NCBI GenBank assembly: GCA_902685375.1
Contig: LR738546.1
Coordinates: 23,883,001 to 23,947,000, forward strand
DNA from: Neostethus bicornis
Taxonomy: Eukaryota > Chordata > Actinopteri > Atheriniformes > Phallostethidae
DNA: 64,000 nucleotides
Direction of reading: 5' to 3'
A program made the position numbers and the translations under genes. Shown piece by piece: positions 24,601 through 32,900 of this stretch (the stretch's first letter is position 1; each line of letters begins with the position of its first letter). The notes beneath the pieces are model-generated. The model ran no database searches. It worked only from the letters and a program-made list of their open reading frames with translations, and had not been told where the DNA came from.

Positions 24601-26152
24601 CTTCGCCTTAAATTGGCCGGGATGGGCTCCGGCACCCCCGCAACCCCGAAAGGGATAGACGGATAAGAAGATGACCGACTGACTTCTGACCCTCGTGAGG
24701 AGTGTAGGAGTCTCCTACACTCCCCGACTGATTAGGCAAGAGGCAGGGTACACCCCAAACAAAACACAAGCCTGTTGCATAGTCACACATATGCACACAC
24801 AACCATCCACAAACGCACTCATTCCTAGGGTAAATTTGAAAAAAAATGAAAGACCAAAAAACATTGATTTGTTTCAGAGCAGAAAAGGAAAATCAAAATG
24901 ATGGAAGTTGATGCACAAGTTAAAATGAGGGGGTTTAACCTACACCTGCTCTTTTACCTACAGGAGCAGCACAGTTTGAACATAAACATCAATTTATACA
25001 CATAGACAGTTCTCCACTAGTTTTGTCTCAACCTGTTGTCGGACATTTTTGTGTAGCTGTTAGTCTCTTCTTAAAAGTACACCGTTGATGATCCTGAAAT
25101 CAGTAATAATCAAACTGATTTTGATGTCCAAAAAGTCTGCTTGGCAACAGAGCGGTCGGGAGAGAGCATTCACACCAGAACAGCAGCCATTGCAAGACAT
25201 TGCTGTAGCTTTTCTGCTGCCATGGTAACGGAAAATCAAATATGCCATAACATTCAGCTTCGGTCTTTCCGAGCTGAATTAATTGTTCAAACTTCAAACT
25301 AAAAGGTTATTTCGTCCCAAAATGGAACGAAATCAAGATGTGTAACCAAACAGCCCATAGGTAGTACAAGCATTCAGACTCACTGATGGAGCCTTCGGAG
25401 ACTCTTTCCTCTTCTTCTCTTTCTTTTCTTTTTTTTCTTTCTTCTTTTTCTTCTCTTTTCTAGCCCCCGTTCCACTGGCAGTAGCTGTTTGTTGAGTACG
25501 ATCTCGTTCCTCTGTCACAAGGCGACGATAGTGTTCATCACAGGGATGCTCCCAGGTGGACTGACCAGTGGAGAAGTTGAAGTAGTAAACATCACCGGTC
25601 ACATCCTGACTTTAAATCAGCGGACGGAAAGAGGAGAGCATGTGAGAAATGTAAGCTTGCAAGATTAACATAGATCAAAGTGAATAAAGTGTTTAAATCT
25701 TGCTGTGTTGCATCCCTCATGTGCTTACCAAGGCTTCCACTCTGGAGGCAAAGGGATAACAATTCCCTCTCTGGCCAACCACAGCAGATCTGGTTCAGTG
25801 TCAGGATCAATCCCAATTTCTCTTGCATACTCATGGATTTCTGGCCAGAGAAAGAATGTATTGAAATAGTACATATAAGACAAATAAAAGAACATCCAGT
25901 TCATCCCACATTGCATCCTTCCTGCTGCATCCCACACTATGCAGCAATCAGCCATTTTTAATCTCATTGTTTACATCTGTAATTCTCATTTAATCAGAAT
26001 CATTTGCAAGGTGTTTTTGTGTGATAGGTACTATTTTGTGGAGTTGATCTTGTTGGTGTGATCGAATCACTACCTTGTTCAGATGGGATGTAGTTTTCAT
26101 CATAATCCTCCTCAAGAATCAACTGGTCTCCTATGAGAGCAGTTGCAGTCAT
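594..26152 (-). CDS. cep164: Centrosomal protein of 164 kDa, complete spliced gene (27 coding exons)
   Basis: Cep164 is a distal-appendage protein of the mother centriole, needed for docking and TTBK2 recruitment at the start of ciliogenesis. Coding exons in transcript order: 26074-26152, 25729-25840, 25384-25609, 21887-22054, 21673-21801, 21516-21596, 21268-21372, 18884-19729, 18460-18516, 18268-18383, 15030-15896, 12555-12686, 12275-12470, 11016-11093, 10821-10943, 10023-10166, 8428-8511, 8285-8353, 7942-8201, 6689-6853, 4170-4344, 3977-4084, 3431-3533, 2088-2399, 1945-2011, 1729-1848, 594-690. All borders are GT..AG and phases match, giving 1672 residues (human 1460). The N-terminus reads MTATALIGDQLILEEDYDE; a WW domain lies near residues 57-92, followed by acidic and long coiled-coil regions. 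The C-terminus ends LGLDDNNQIRVYHY, like human. The extra length lies mainly in the acidic exon and a repeat-expanded coiled coil. Individual splice choices at 3431, 6853 and 18383 were set by phase. Confidence 0.96.
772..1665 (-). mobile_element. Pogo/Tigger-like DNA transposon, internal deletion derivative
   Basis: Matching terminal repeats begin CCGTAATTTC at the left and end GAAATTACGG at the right, each flanked by a TA. Both ends carry further GGCGCA/GCGCCTTAT motifs. On the minus strand a transposase N-terminus (MAKRHAYDAQFKLKAISYVE, then HGNRAAARNF) begins at about 1269. It runs directly, with a frame change, into an acidic pogo-type C-terminus (TVIRAFAKAGIL...ETEDEDFDGFE, stop at 963). 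The catalytic core is missing, so this is a nonautonomous deletion copy. It lies in the last cep164 intron. Confidence 0.8.
1360..1570. repeat. 37-bp minisatellite inside the pogo-like element
   Basis: Units start at 1360, 1397, 1434, 1471, 1508 and 1545, exactly 37 bp apart, each with TTTTTCTTTCAGGTCCGCC followed by TCGCCTCACGGGCACC. The sixth copy is partial. The open plus-strand frame across it is an artefact of the repeat. Confidence 0.95.
2491..3245 (-). mobile_element. Rex3 (RTE clade) 3' fragment with internal duplication
   Basis: Non-LTR retrotransposon 3' end. Read on the minus strand it encodes the C-terminal part of the Rex3 ORF (SIYKS, LVRMPP and ELGVEPLLLQVER type motifs). The family was identified because copy 11188-12105 contains the complement of the known Rex3 motif CGGTGACAAAGGGCAGCC. 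Here the block around ELGVEPLLLQVER occurs twice (about 2750-2870 and 2940-3075), so the copy is duplicated or made of two nested insertions. It sits in the cep164 intron between exons 3431-3533 and 2088-2399. Confidence 0.8.
4650..4875 (+). mobile_element. 3'-terminal relic of an L2/CR1-like LINE
   Basis: The plus strand shows a degraded reverse-transcriptase C-terminus (RTSRYRRSFFSYVIGLYYDS), resembling the ending RTSRHKNSFFPSTVGLMNSL of the LINE at 43844-46115. It is followed by a tail ending in TATTCTGATTCTAATC, the TTCTGAT tail seen at the better-preserved copy. It lies in a cep164 intron. Confidence 0.55.
5325..5700 (-). mobile_element. Composite of two SINE fragments
   Basis: The left part (5325-5440) matches the tail of SINE family B (complement of GAAATTTCCC..GAGGGAT). 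The right part (5500-5700) matches SINE family A, including GTCTTTGGAGGGTGGGAGGA and the tRNA-like head. Both are on the minus strand, and family A probably inserted into or beside family B. The copy is old and lies in a cep164 intron. Confidence 0.55.
6020..6400 (+). mobile_element. Degenerate retroelement coding relic
   Basis: The plus strand contains RRPALWYKEALKRN-like and CSSSIGLFNHGRRC-like stretches, separated by frame changes. The second resembles the C2H2-type C-terminal finger (CGRxCxSRIGLxSHxRxC) found at the end of some fish non-LTR element proteins. No reverse transcriptase is left, so the family cannot be named. Confidence 0.35.
6964..7729 (+). mobile_element. Pogo/Tigger-like nonautonomous DNA transposon
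   Basis: Terminal inverted repeats CCGTATTTTCCG(C/G)ACT(A/G)TAAGGCGCACC bound the element with TA at each end (6964-6965 and 7728-7729). A plus-strand frame at 7288-7527 encodes an 79-residue helix-turn-helix-like N-terminus (FKLKAIGHAVEHGNRVAARE). It is related to the N-terminus in the element at 772-1665 but lacks any catalytic domain. It lies between cep164 exons 7942-8201 and 6689-6853. Confidence 0.8.
9120..9590 (-). mobile_element. Rex3 3' fragment
   Basis: A minus-strand copy running from the TTCCGTTCCGTTGCC end to the segment encoding the ...TYGHQLW motif. Several stops and indels are present. A 60-bp scrap of SINE family A (GTGTGGAGTTTGCATGTTCT) follows at 9635-9692. It lies in the intron between cep164 exons 10023-10166 and 8428-8511. 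Confidence 0.8.
10345..10772 (+). mobile_element. Rex3 3' fragment, plus orientation
   Basis: A plus-strand copy starting at RIQAAEM-type coding and ending GACGGAACAGAAC, opposite in orientation to cep164 transcription. It has several frame changes relative to the 11705-12013 copy. It lies between cep164 exons 10821-10943 and 10023-10166. Confidence 0.8.
11188..12105 (+). mobile_element. Rex3 RT-to-3'-end copy (longest single-orientation copy)
   Basis: The copy begins in the reverse transcriptase at GGCTGCCCTTTGTCACCG, the complement of the published Rex3 conserved motif. It encodes QGCPLSPILFITFMDRISRR and then SLLFADDVVLLASSDRD, carrying the FADD catalytic box. The thumb (KYLGVLFTSGGRMEREIDRR) and the 3' coding end follow. 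Frame changes near 11440 and 11700 and stops near 12010 show it is dead. It is 5' truncated and antisense to cep164, in the intron before exon 11016-11093. Confidence 0.88.
13632..14306. mobile_element. hAT-like nonautonomous element
   Basis: The termini CAGGCATGGGCAAACTACGG and AAGTTTGCCCACCCCTG form imperfect inverted repeats of the hAT type. Flanking 8-bp sequences ATCTCGTT and GTCTCATT match at 6 of 8 positions, compatible with an old target duplication. The interior is AT-rich and noncoding. It shares the interior segment CATCGGGCCCAATACACGCA with the shorter element at 20365-20841. It lies in a cep164 intron. Confidence 0.75.
14530..14935. mobile_element. Rex3 composite: inverted 3' end joined to 5' endonuclease start
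   Basis: Bases 14530 to about 14620 are the Rex3 3' end read on the minus strand. From there the sequence continues on the plus strand as the Rex3 5' region, including the APE-type endonuclease start LALGTWNVTSLAGKEPELVR. The head-to-head arrangement is what a 5' inversion during target-primed reverse transcription would give. It lies in a cep164 intron. Confidence 0.7.
15030..15896 (-). CDS. cep164: cep164 coiled-coil exon containing a 13-residue repeat expansion
   Basis: This 867-bp exon begins SQILSKDRSTDHFFHEVDRL, matching the human segment around ISEHLLDVDVLSP. It then becomes a highly charged helix. Between about 15150 and 15465 it holds eight consecutive 13-residue units of the form EEERLKREAERKM, differing at a few positions. 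At DNA level this is a 39-bp coding minisatellite. The exon ends in phase 2 at a GTGAG donor. Alternating acidic and basic residues suggest a stable single helix or coiled coil; this part is inference. Confidence 0.93.
15150..15465 (-). repeat. 39-bp coding tandem repeat within cep164
   Basis: About eight copies of a 39-bp unit encode 13 residues each (consensus EEERLKREAERKM). The outer units nearest the end of the exon are more diverged (RWEAQKKV, RREAEKEM) than the first three, which are nearly identical. That gradient suggests recent unequal exchange at the 5' side of the array. Confidence 0.85.
15985..16135 (+). mobile_element. tRNA-derived SINE, family B
   Basis: The head GGCAGCTCAGTGGTTAGAGCG resembles an A box, and GGGTTCGCGTCCC resembles a B box. 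The body contains CCTTGGAGAAGACACCTAACC and TTTCTCCCACCATTGGCG, shared with copies at 23695-23905, 54705-54905 and 57712-57930. It is truncated at the 3' side. Confidence 0.65.
16215..17027. mobile_element. AT-rich nonautonomous DNA element (class uncertain)
   Basis: Both ends share inverted CATTGTTGTTTT / GAAAACAACACTG motifs. The flanks of the interior are filled with GTTTTCGT/TAGTCA and ACGAAAAC-type repeats that face each other. No coding sequence is present. The pattern is that of a terminal-inverted-repeat miniature element, but I cannot assign a superfamily or an exact target duplication. Confidence 0.5.
17325..17722 (+). mobile_element. Rex3 3' fragment, plus orientation
   Basis: The copy runs from GAACGAGATCGCTGATACAA to ACGACGGAACGGAAC. 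It is antisense to cep164 in the intron between exons 18268-18383 and 15030-15896. A frame change separates the two coding halves. Confidence 0.8.
18075..18212 (-). mobile_element. Rex3 internal fragment close to a cep164 exon
   Basis: A 138-bp piece around CACCCACAGCTGGTGACCAT on the minus strand. It ends only about 55 bp from the donor of exon 18268-18383, so an insertion close to a splice site has been tolerated. Confidence 0.7.
18884..19729 (-). CDS. cep164: cep164 large acidic, low-complexity exon
   Basis: This 846-bp exon (282 codons) is dominated by Glu, Asp, Ser and Lys and has no stop in frame. It starts DSLKGRHVQLS and ends SSLPAE at the donor before 18884. It corresponds to the poorly conserved, probably disordered acidic middle region between the WW domain and coiled coil of mammalian CEP164. 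Sequence identity across this segment is low, so assignment rests on position, phase (0/0) and composition. Open frames on the opposite strand here are antisense shadows of purine-rich coding DNA. Confidence 0.88.
20365..20841. mobile_element. hAT-like MITE with perfect 8-bp target duplication
   Basis: Bounded by CAGGCATGGGCAAACTACGG and AAGTTTGCCCATCCCTG. The octamer GTCTAAAG occurs immediately before (20357-20364) and after (20842-20849), a perfect 8-bp duplication as made by hAT transposases. The interior (477 bp) is noncoding and related to the 13632-14306 element. The rest of the intron 19730-21267 holds a poly(A) run at 20199-20214 and otherwise nothing I recognise. Confidence 0.88.
22276..22806 (-). 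mobile_element. Rex3 3' fragment
   Basis: A minus-strand copy with fairly well-kept coding for RTLHRSVMVKKELSRKAKLL and SIYVPTLTYGHQLWVVTERM. It lies in the 3.3-kb cep164 intron 22055-25383. Frame changes occur towards its 3' end. Confidence 0.82.
23695..23905 (-). mobile_element. tRNA-derived SINE, family B
   Basis: The copy reads from the tail (complement of AAATTTCCCCGGTGAGGGAT) back to the tRNA-like head (complement of GGCTCAGTGGTAGAGCG). The box B region is rearranged. The preceding stretch 22930-23570 contains no gene I recognise and may be older repeat. Confidence 0.65.
24320..24672 (+). mobile_element. tRNA-derived SINE, family A
   Basis: A tRNA-like head with A box (TGGCGCAGTTGGTAGC) and B box (GGGTTCGAGTCCC) is followed by a conserved body. 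The body includes CTCCAAAGACATGCATGCTA and GCGACAGACTGGCGACCTGT, and ends GATAGACGGATAAGAAGATG. It is the best-preserved copy of the family in the window. An inverted partial copy follows at 24765-24832. Confidence 0.8.
25384..25609 (-). CDS. cep164: cep164 exon with WW domain core and lysine-rich tract
   Basis: This exon carries the centre of the WW domain, with DVYYFNFSTGQSTWEHPCDEH visible in short form as YYFNF, STGQSTW and HPCDEHYRR. The first WW tryptophan (EWKPC) is split across the intron from exon 25729-25840. In human CEP164 this N-terminal region binds TTBK2. After the WW domain comes a run of almost pure Lys/Glu (KKKKKEKKEKKEKK), a feature shared with the mammalian protein. The exon ends in phase 0 at the donor before 25384. 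Confidence 0.95.
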
Positions 26153-26380
26153 GGTTGCTGTGGAAACAAGTCACACATGCACAGCATTTTACAAACTAAC
26201 ACAGTTCGTTTTTATTTAACGATCAAATCTACTCCGATCTCAACCAATGCGATCTCGTAGTACATTTTTTAAAGATTACTGCTATAATAGGATGAGCTAA
26301 GCTAATTACCGTTAGCTAACCGTTAGCTCGTAAAGCTAAGTTGTAAGGAGAAAAAAAAGAAAATTGTTAAGAAAAATTAC

Positions 26381-26500
26381 CTTTTAATCTTGAAACAGAT
26401 TAGCATATGTAATTCCAGAGAGAAAACGGTATTTGATAATTCTATAACAGAAGCACAGCGAACCAGACTGTTAAAAGATGCCAAAGTTACACAGTAAACA
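26381..26500 (-). other. cep164: Probable untranslated first exon of cep164
   Basis: The coding exon 26074-26157 starts only five bases after an acceptor, so an upstream noncoding exon is required. A good donor (AAAAG|GTAATT on the minus strand) lies just below 26381. The upstream boundary is a guess, set near the CCAAT and ETS motifs at 26516-26553. Confidence 0.5.
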
Positions 26501-26515
26501 TCATCTCCATGGACG

Positions 26516-26553
26516 CTTCCGGGTTACGAGGAGAAGCCGTGCAACGATTGGCT
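26516..26553 (-). promoter_or_regulatory. Candidate cep164 promoter: CCAAT box and ETS-like motif
   Basis: Read on the minus strand, AGCCAAT (26547-26553) is followed by CCCGGAAG (26516-26523), a CCAAT box and an ETS core. They sit just upstream of the inferred first exon. There is no TATA box, as expected for a broadly expressed centrosomal gene. Confidence 0.4.
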
Positions 26554-27116
26554 GAAAGTGGTGTGGCGTTTAAAATGCACTCGGAAAATTTTATTTCACC
26601 AAATTGTTCGCCAAAATGAGCTAAAACGAGTTCACACAGTATTATTCAGTCAAATAACTTTGGATCTTTTTATTATTAAAATTGTTTAGTTGAAATGGTT
26701 TTGCCATTTTGTAAATCTTTTTAATTTTTTCTAAGTTTTTATTTTAGAATGAAAACTTTGGATCGTCCCTTTTACAAGTTGTCCTTAAATGTCACAACGT
26801 TCCTGTTTGATTTGCTCCAGTTTGAATAAAGTTTTATCAAAGTTAAATTTATTAGATCATTAATGATCAAATTATCTATTTCATGTTTTAAGTGTATGTA
26901 AATGTGTGTTATGATGATGGGTTATGAATTGTTGTAATTTGATTCAGTTGATTGTTGGCCAAACAACAAAAAATGTTAGTGAAATCATCTTTCAGGACAT
27001 TGTGCAATAGTTAAAACATTATTTTTTTAAATTAAGAACCACAAATCAACTTTGTTTAAGAAAAATCACAATCATTTAATTAGAATAAAATTGAGGAATA
27101 TTGGAGTTGTTAAGTG

Positions 27117-27169
27117 AAGGCCACCATATGGTGGAAGTCATGCCAGTCTTCCACCACATGTGGGCCTTT
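27117..27169. repeat. Inverted repeat (hairpin), 21-bp arms, 10-bp loop
   Basis: AAGGCCACCATATGGTGGAAG and its near-perfect complement CTTCCACCACATGTGGGCCTT flank the loop TCATGCCAGT. The left arm also contains the self-complementary CCACCATATGGTGG. Confidence 0.85.
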
Positions 27170-27650
27170 TGAGTTGAATTTTGAACAAATCAAGAGTCAA
27201 TGTTGCACAGATTATGAGGAACAGAGTTTCTTATTTATTTTATTTGGCATTCTCATGTATTAATCAAAGTATCATACAAGCGTAACATATTATAAACGAG
27301 CTTGAATCAAGTTCAGAAACAGTATACGTTTTAATCTACTGAGGAAATCCATGTGTCTCGTAGATCCAAGCAATCTGACTAGGTGCTTAGGTGGTGCTGA
27401 GTTGGGTAGGATAAAGCTGGAACACCGACTTGGTGGAGCAGCAGCGTGGTGGAACGGAGGTGGAACGCACAGCAATTGGCTCTTCTTGGAGTTGAATGTG
27501 GGGTACCATGGGAAATATGTTTGAAAGCTCCCCCGGATCAAAATAAGATCTTAAACTGTCACGTAAAACTCCAAATCTTGATATCAGAGAGCTTTTTTTA
27601 AAAAAAAAAAAACAGCCGTGCAGTTTACTGCACACTCAATAAATTTTGGT

Positions 27651-27660
27651 GTTTTTTTTT

Positions 27661-27691
<31 letters not shown>

Positions 27692-27693
27692 GT
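27651..27693. repeat. Homopolymer junction poly(T)-poly(G)
   Basis: About 20 T are followed by about 22 G. Such a run is prone to replication slippage and to sequencing error, so the exact length should not be trusted. Confidence 0.9.
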
Positions 27694-27807
27694 TGCATCT
27701 TTGTAAAATATGTGGTTTAAATCGGAGTGAAAACAGATTTGGATTTTTCAGTGATTAGACGAGTATTATTTGTACTGGATAATAATAAAATGTGTAATAT
27801 TGGTCCA

Positions 27808-28145
27808 GGCTGCATGGTGGCGCAGTGGTGAGCCCTGTGGCCTCACAGCAAGATTATTGAGGGTTCGAGCCCTGGGTGAGGGCAAGGTTTGGAACACTGG
27901 CCTTTCTGTGGGAAGTTTGCGTGTTCTCCCTGTGTATGCGTGGTTTTCTCCTTGTACTCCGGTTTCCTCCCACCCTCTAAAAACATGCATGTTCAATTGA
28001 TTGGCCACTTCAAAATTGCCCCTAGGAATGAATATGTGTGGATAGTTGTGTGTGTGTGCACATTCGTGCATGCGTATGTGTGTGGCCCTGCAACAGACTG
28101 GTGACCAATTCAGGGTATACCCAGACTGCAGCATCCCCTATAACC
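27808..28145 (+). mobile_element. tRNA-derived SINE, family A
   Basis: Head GCATGGTGGCGCAGTGGTGAG, B box GGGTTCGAGCCC, and the body motifs of the 24320-24672 copy. It has an extra GTGTGTGTGCACATTCGTGC segment before GGCCCTGCAACAGACTGG. Confidence 0.75.
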
Positions 28146-29615
28146 TAAAGATACATGGTTCAGAAGACAAAACAAACATACACAGAATTTTTTTAATTCT
28201 TACAGAGTTTAAATTTTTTTTAAAACCTGAAAGTAACAAAGAAATCTTGTCTATTTAGTATGTGATACAGGTCAGAGATCAATAGCTTGAAAGTTGATCG
28301 TGCGGATAGTTTGATGCATGCCGCACGTGTTAACACAGAGGAGGTTAAATGTTGGGATCCCCACAGTGTGTCAGATGGCACTTATCCTCCTAACGCCTGT
28401 CACCCTCAGCTGGGTGCTGAATTAACACTGTGTTGTTAAATGATGCATCTGTGCAGACTCACACCCTTGACATGCTATCTGGTTACAGAGGACAGAAACT
28501 TTGTTTTTATCGCTTATTTGTGGACTCTTTTTCTCTTTTGCCATACTTTTACATTCATTGTGTTTAAGATTTGAAAAAAGCAAGATGTTAATTGTTTATA
28601 AGTTTAGTCAAAAACTTGATTTTATGTCTCTGCTTAGATTTTAAACCACAAGAGGGCAGATGAGTTGGCTTCATGTATAAGCAGCGTTTACTTAGTTTTT
28701 CTAACTTTAAACCTTTCATTTTAAAACATTTTATCGTCCAAAATTGGATATTTTTTGTTGATGTCCCTCTATGTGATTAACTGTTTGGAATAGTTTGAAA
28801 GAATATTAAAAAAAGCCCAAAAAACAAGAAATCAATTCATTAGTAAGTCATTTTCTGTGAAACTTGCACAGAGTATTTAAAAAGCAGTTTTAAACCCCTC
28901 AAAGTCGTGGGTGAAAAAGATGTCCTCAACCATTGTTTATCTTTAATGTGGGTGGCTTGTTTAAGGGTGAATGGCCGGCACATCTTGGGCAATGCTTTCG
29001 CACTACAAACAGGCCTTGAAACTTTAATGACCAACACCTACGCATGAATTACCAACATGCAACACTACTCAGAAATCTAACATACTCAGTTTTTATGCTG
29101 AAGTGGTTGATTTTTATTATTTGTAAAAAGTTTGTAAAGCTTTTTGAGGGATATTCTTTTTATTTTAGAAAGTGTGAACATTTACCTACATGTGAATGAA
29201 CTGAGTTATCTCAGGAACATTCTGGAGAACAGAAAATATCTACAGAAACTCATAAAACTTAGAAGATAATACTTCATATCTGGTCAGAGCAACAGCTCAC
29301 TGGATGGAATTTGTGATGGAACATGACCTTTTTATGTTCATTTCATTTTGCTACGATCTACGTAGCTTATTTTATAAATAGATGTTTATATATTTATTTA
29401 GGTCACATTGTAATTTCACATTAAAGGAAGAAAAATTGTATTTTACCAAAGGACCAAAAAGGTATCGGCTGAAGCAAACGCTTATTACGCAGACCATTTT
29501 TCAAATCACCATGAAAGTAAAAACATATAAGTAAATATTCAGAAATCCATCATTATAAATAGAATGAAAATTAGAACATCAAATGAAAAAGTAATACAAT
29601 TGTTACTTTAAATTC

Positions 29616-29998
29616 TGTTGTGTAGGAGAGGGAATGAGGAGGATCCAAATGCAGGTTTAACAGTTTATTAAGTGTTGAACAAAGGAATCCACAGCAGAGA
29701 GATAACGGCTTCAGGCAGTGCTGGATGGCCAAGAGGAAGGGCTGAAGGTTCCTGTGAGGAGAATAAGAAAATTAGTCTGATATCAAAATTTGACTCAGCT
29801 TAGAGGTGGTCAGTTTACCACTAGAATCGTTGAAGACCTGACAGAGACTGTGGGTGACACCAGGTCTTTTATAGCCACCGGTAAGTCTGTGCAGCTGGGA
29901 GCAATCAGCCAATCCTCCCGTTAGAAGCCATCCAGCACCTGTGAGTTTTGGGGGAGAAAAAAAAAAAAACAAGCAGGCCTAAAAGGCCTCACACCACA
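29616..29998 (-). repeat. 3' LTR of the chromovirus
   Basis: A 383-bp LTR almost identical to the 5' copy. Visible differences are GATATC versus GTTATC, GGTGGTC versus GGTTGTC, and an indel in the A-rich run near 29958-29969. The pol stop codon lies inside the first bases of this LTR. Confidence 0.95.
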
Positions 29999-32900
29999 GT
30001 ACCCCCCCCTCTACGGACGCCACCTGGCGGACCACCAGGCCTGTCCGGAAAGCGGCGGTGAAAGTCCCGGACCAAGCCAGGGTCCAGGATCGCTGAACGG
30101 GGCACCCAGCACCGTTCCTCCGGGCCATAACCCTCCCAGTCCACGAGGTACTGTAGACCCCGACCTCGGCGACGAACATCCAAAAGACGGTTGACCGTGT
30201 ACGCATCAGAGCCGTCGACAAGGCGAGGAGGTGGAGCAGAAGGAGGCTGGAGGGGACTGGTAGAAACCGGTTTGATCCGAGAGACGTGGAACACAGGATG
30301 TACCTTCATGGAAGAGGGCAGGGCGAGCTTTACCGAGACCGGGTTGACCAGCCGCAGGATCCGGAAAGGGCCAATGAAGCGGGGTGAAAGCTTGCGAGAC
30401 TCTGCCCTGAGGGGAATGTTCCTGGTAGACAGAAGGACAGACTGACCAACCTGATATGCTGGGGCTGGCTGACGGTGGCGATTAGCTTGGCGCCGAGCCC
30501 GGCCGCAGGCCTGTTGGAGGGCCCTCCTAGTTTTCCTCCAGATCCGACGACACCGTCTGATATGGAGCTGCACCGAAGGGACGGCCAGCTCCTGTTCCTG
30601 ATCCGGGAACAATGGGGGTTGGTAACCCAGAGAAGCCTCGAACGGGGACAATCCTGTGGAGGAACTAACTTGGGAATTATGGGCATACTCAATCCACGGG
30701 AGATGAGACGACCACGTGGACTGGGCAGAGGCCAACACGCACCGTAATGTGGATTCCAGGTGTTGGTTAGCCCGCTCCGACTGGCCGTTGGATTGGGGGT
30801 GGAAGCCAGATGACAAGCTGACGGAAGCCCCCAGCGCCTTACAGAAGGACTTCCAGAGACTATGTCCAGAGGGATACAATGCAGACGGAACACATGGGTC
30901 ACCATGAGCTGGGCAGTCTCCAAGGCTGAAGGGAGTTTAGGAAGAGGCACCAGATGTACAGCTTTGGAGAATCGGTCCACAATCGTGACCACAACAGTGT
31001 TACCTTCTGAGGGAGGGAGTCCGGTCACAAAGTCCAGTGCGATATGGGACCAGGGACGACTGGGAACCGGTAGGGGATGGAGCAGCCCCGCAGGAGGACG
31101 ATGAGGGACCTTGCCCCGGGAACAGGCAGAACAGGCAGCGACAAAATTCCTAGTGTCTGCCTCCATCGTTGGCCACCAGAACCGCCGCTGAAGAAGCGCC
31201 ATTGTACGGCGAATCCCAGGGTGACAGGACCACCGGGATGCATGTGCCCATAGGAGAACCTGGGAGCGGGCAGAGGATGGCACATACGAACGGTTAGCTG
31301 GGCCAGTACCTGGGTCCGGATCATGCTGCAGACCATCCCTTATTGCAGTCTCGATCTCCCAAGTGATTGCCCCAATGACGCAGGAGGGGGGTAGAATGGG
31401 CTCCGGCTCCGATCTGGACTGATGACCATCATGCAGGCGGGAGAGGGCGTCAGGTTTGGTATTGCGGTTGTCCGGCCTGTAAGTGAGGGTAAAATTAAAG
31501 CGTGTAAAGAACAGCTGCCACCGGGCCTGTCGAGAGTTGAGTCTCTTAGCTGCTTGGATGTAAGCGAGGTTTTTGTGGTCTGTCCAGACCACGAATGGGT
31601 GTTCTGCGCCCTCGAGCCAGTGCCTCCATTCCTCGAGTGCCAGTTTGACTGCGAGCAGTTCTCTATTCCCCACATCGTAGTTTTGTTCAGCTGCAGAGAG
31701 ACGCTTAGAGAAAAAGGCACAGGGATGGAGTTTGCCATCCTCCTGATGGTATTGGGACAGCACAGCACCCACCCCTGAATCCGAGGCGTCCACCTCCACA
31801 ATAAACTGCCTCAAGGGGTCGGGCTGGACCAGAATGGGGGCCGAGGTAAACCTCTTTTTAAGCTCAGTGAATGCACCCTCTGCTTGGGGAGACCAAACGA
31901 ACGGTCTGGCTGTGGAAGTAAGCTGGGTAAGGGGAAGAGCTACCTGACTGTAATTGCGAATGAAACGCCTGTAAAAATTTGCGAAACCCAGAAATTGTTG
32001 TAGTTTGCGACGGGTGTTGGGTCGAGGCCACTCAGCCACCGCGCTAACTTTTTCGGGGTCCGGGCAAACCTGCCCAGCGTGTACAATAAAACCAAGGAAG
32101 TTGACGGACTGAGAATGGAACTCTCACTTCTCAGCCTTTACAAACAGACGATTCTCAAGGAGTCGCTGGAGTACCGCACGGACATGGACGATGTGCTCCT
32201 CAACAGTGGGCGAAAAAATAAGAATGTCGTCCAGATAAACAAAGACAAAACGATTAAGGAAGTCACGGAGCACATCGTTAATGAATGCCTGGAAGACTGC
32301 GGGAGCGTTAGTTAACCCGAAAGGCATGACCAAGTATTCGAATTGGCCCAGGTGGGTGTTGAACGCCGTCTTCCACTCGCCCGCATTTGGACGAAATGGT
32401 AGGCGCAACGCAGATCGAGTTTTGTAAAGACCCGGGCTCCCTGAAGTAGCTCGAACGCCGAATTAATGAGGGGCAACGGGTATTTGTTGCGAACTGTTAT
32501 TATTTGTTGTGAAATGTTATTAAGACCCCGATAATCGACGCACGGACGGAGGGAACCATCCTTCTTACCCACAAAAAAGGACCCCGCTGCTATGGGTGCC
32601 GAGGAAGGGCGGATAAGCCCCGACGCCAGGGACTCATTGATGTACTTCTCCATCGCCCCCCTCACTGGAGCAGACAGATTGTACAGGCGACTGGCGGGTA
32701 AGGTTGCCCCAGGGAGGAGGTCGATGGCGCAATCATATGGCCGATGAGGCGAGAGAGATTGTGCCCTCTCCTTACTGAAGACCTCTTTGAGGTCATGATA
32801 CTCTGCCGGGATAGACGTAACGTCCACCGGGTCGATTGAGCCTACCGTGTCAGAAGAGACGGTTGTCACGGCAGATTGGAGGCAAGTTGCATGGCACTGA

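Larger units (their letters stand above)
26582..29610. other. Intergenic DNA upstream of cep164
   Basis: No convincing gene is seen. The stretch contains a strong hairpin (27117-27169), a poly(T)/poly(G) junction (27651-27693) and one family A SINE (27808-28145). Short open frames here are unsupported. Confidence 0.6.

Noticed and set aside
30475..31778. Plus-strand frames within the chromovirus
   Set aside because: Shadows of pol on the opposite strand.
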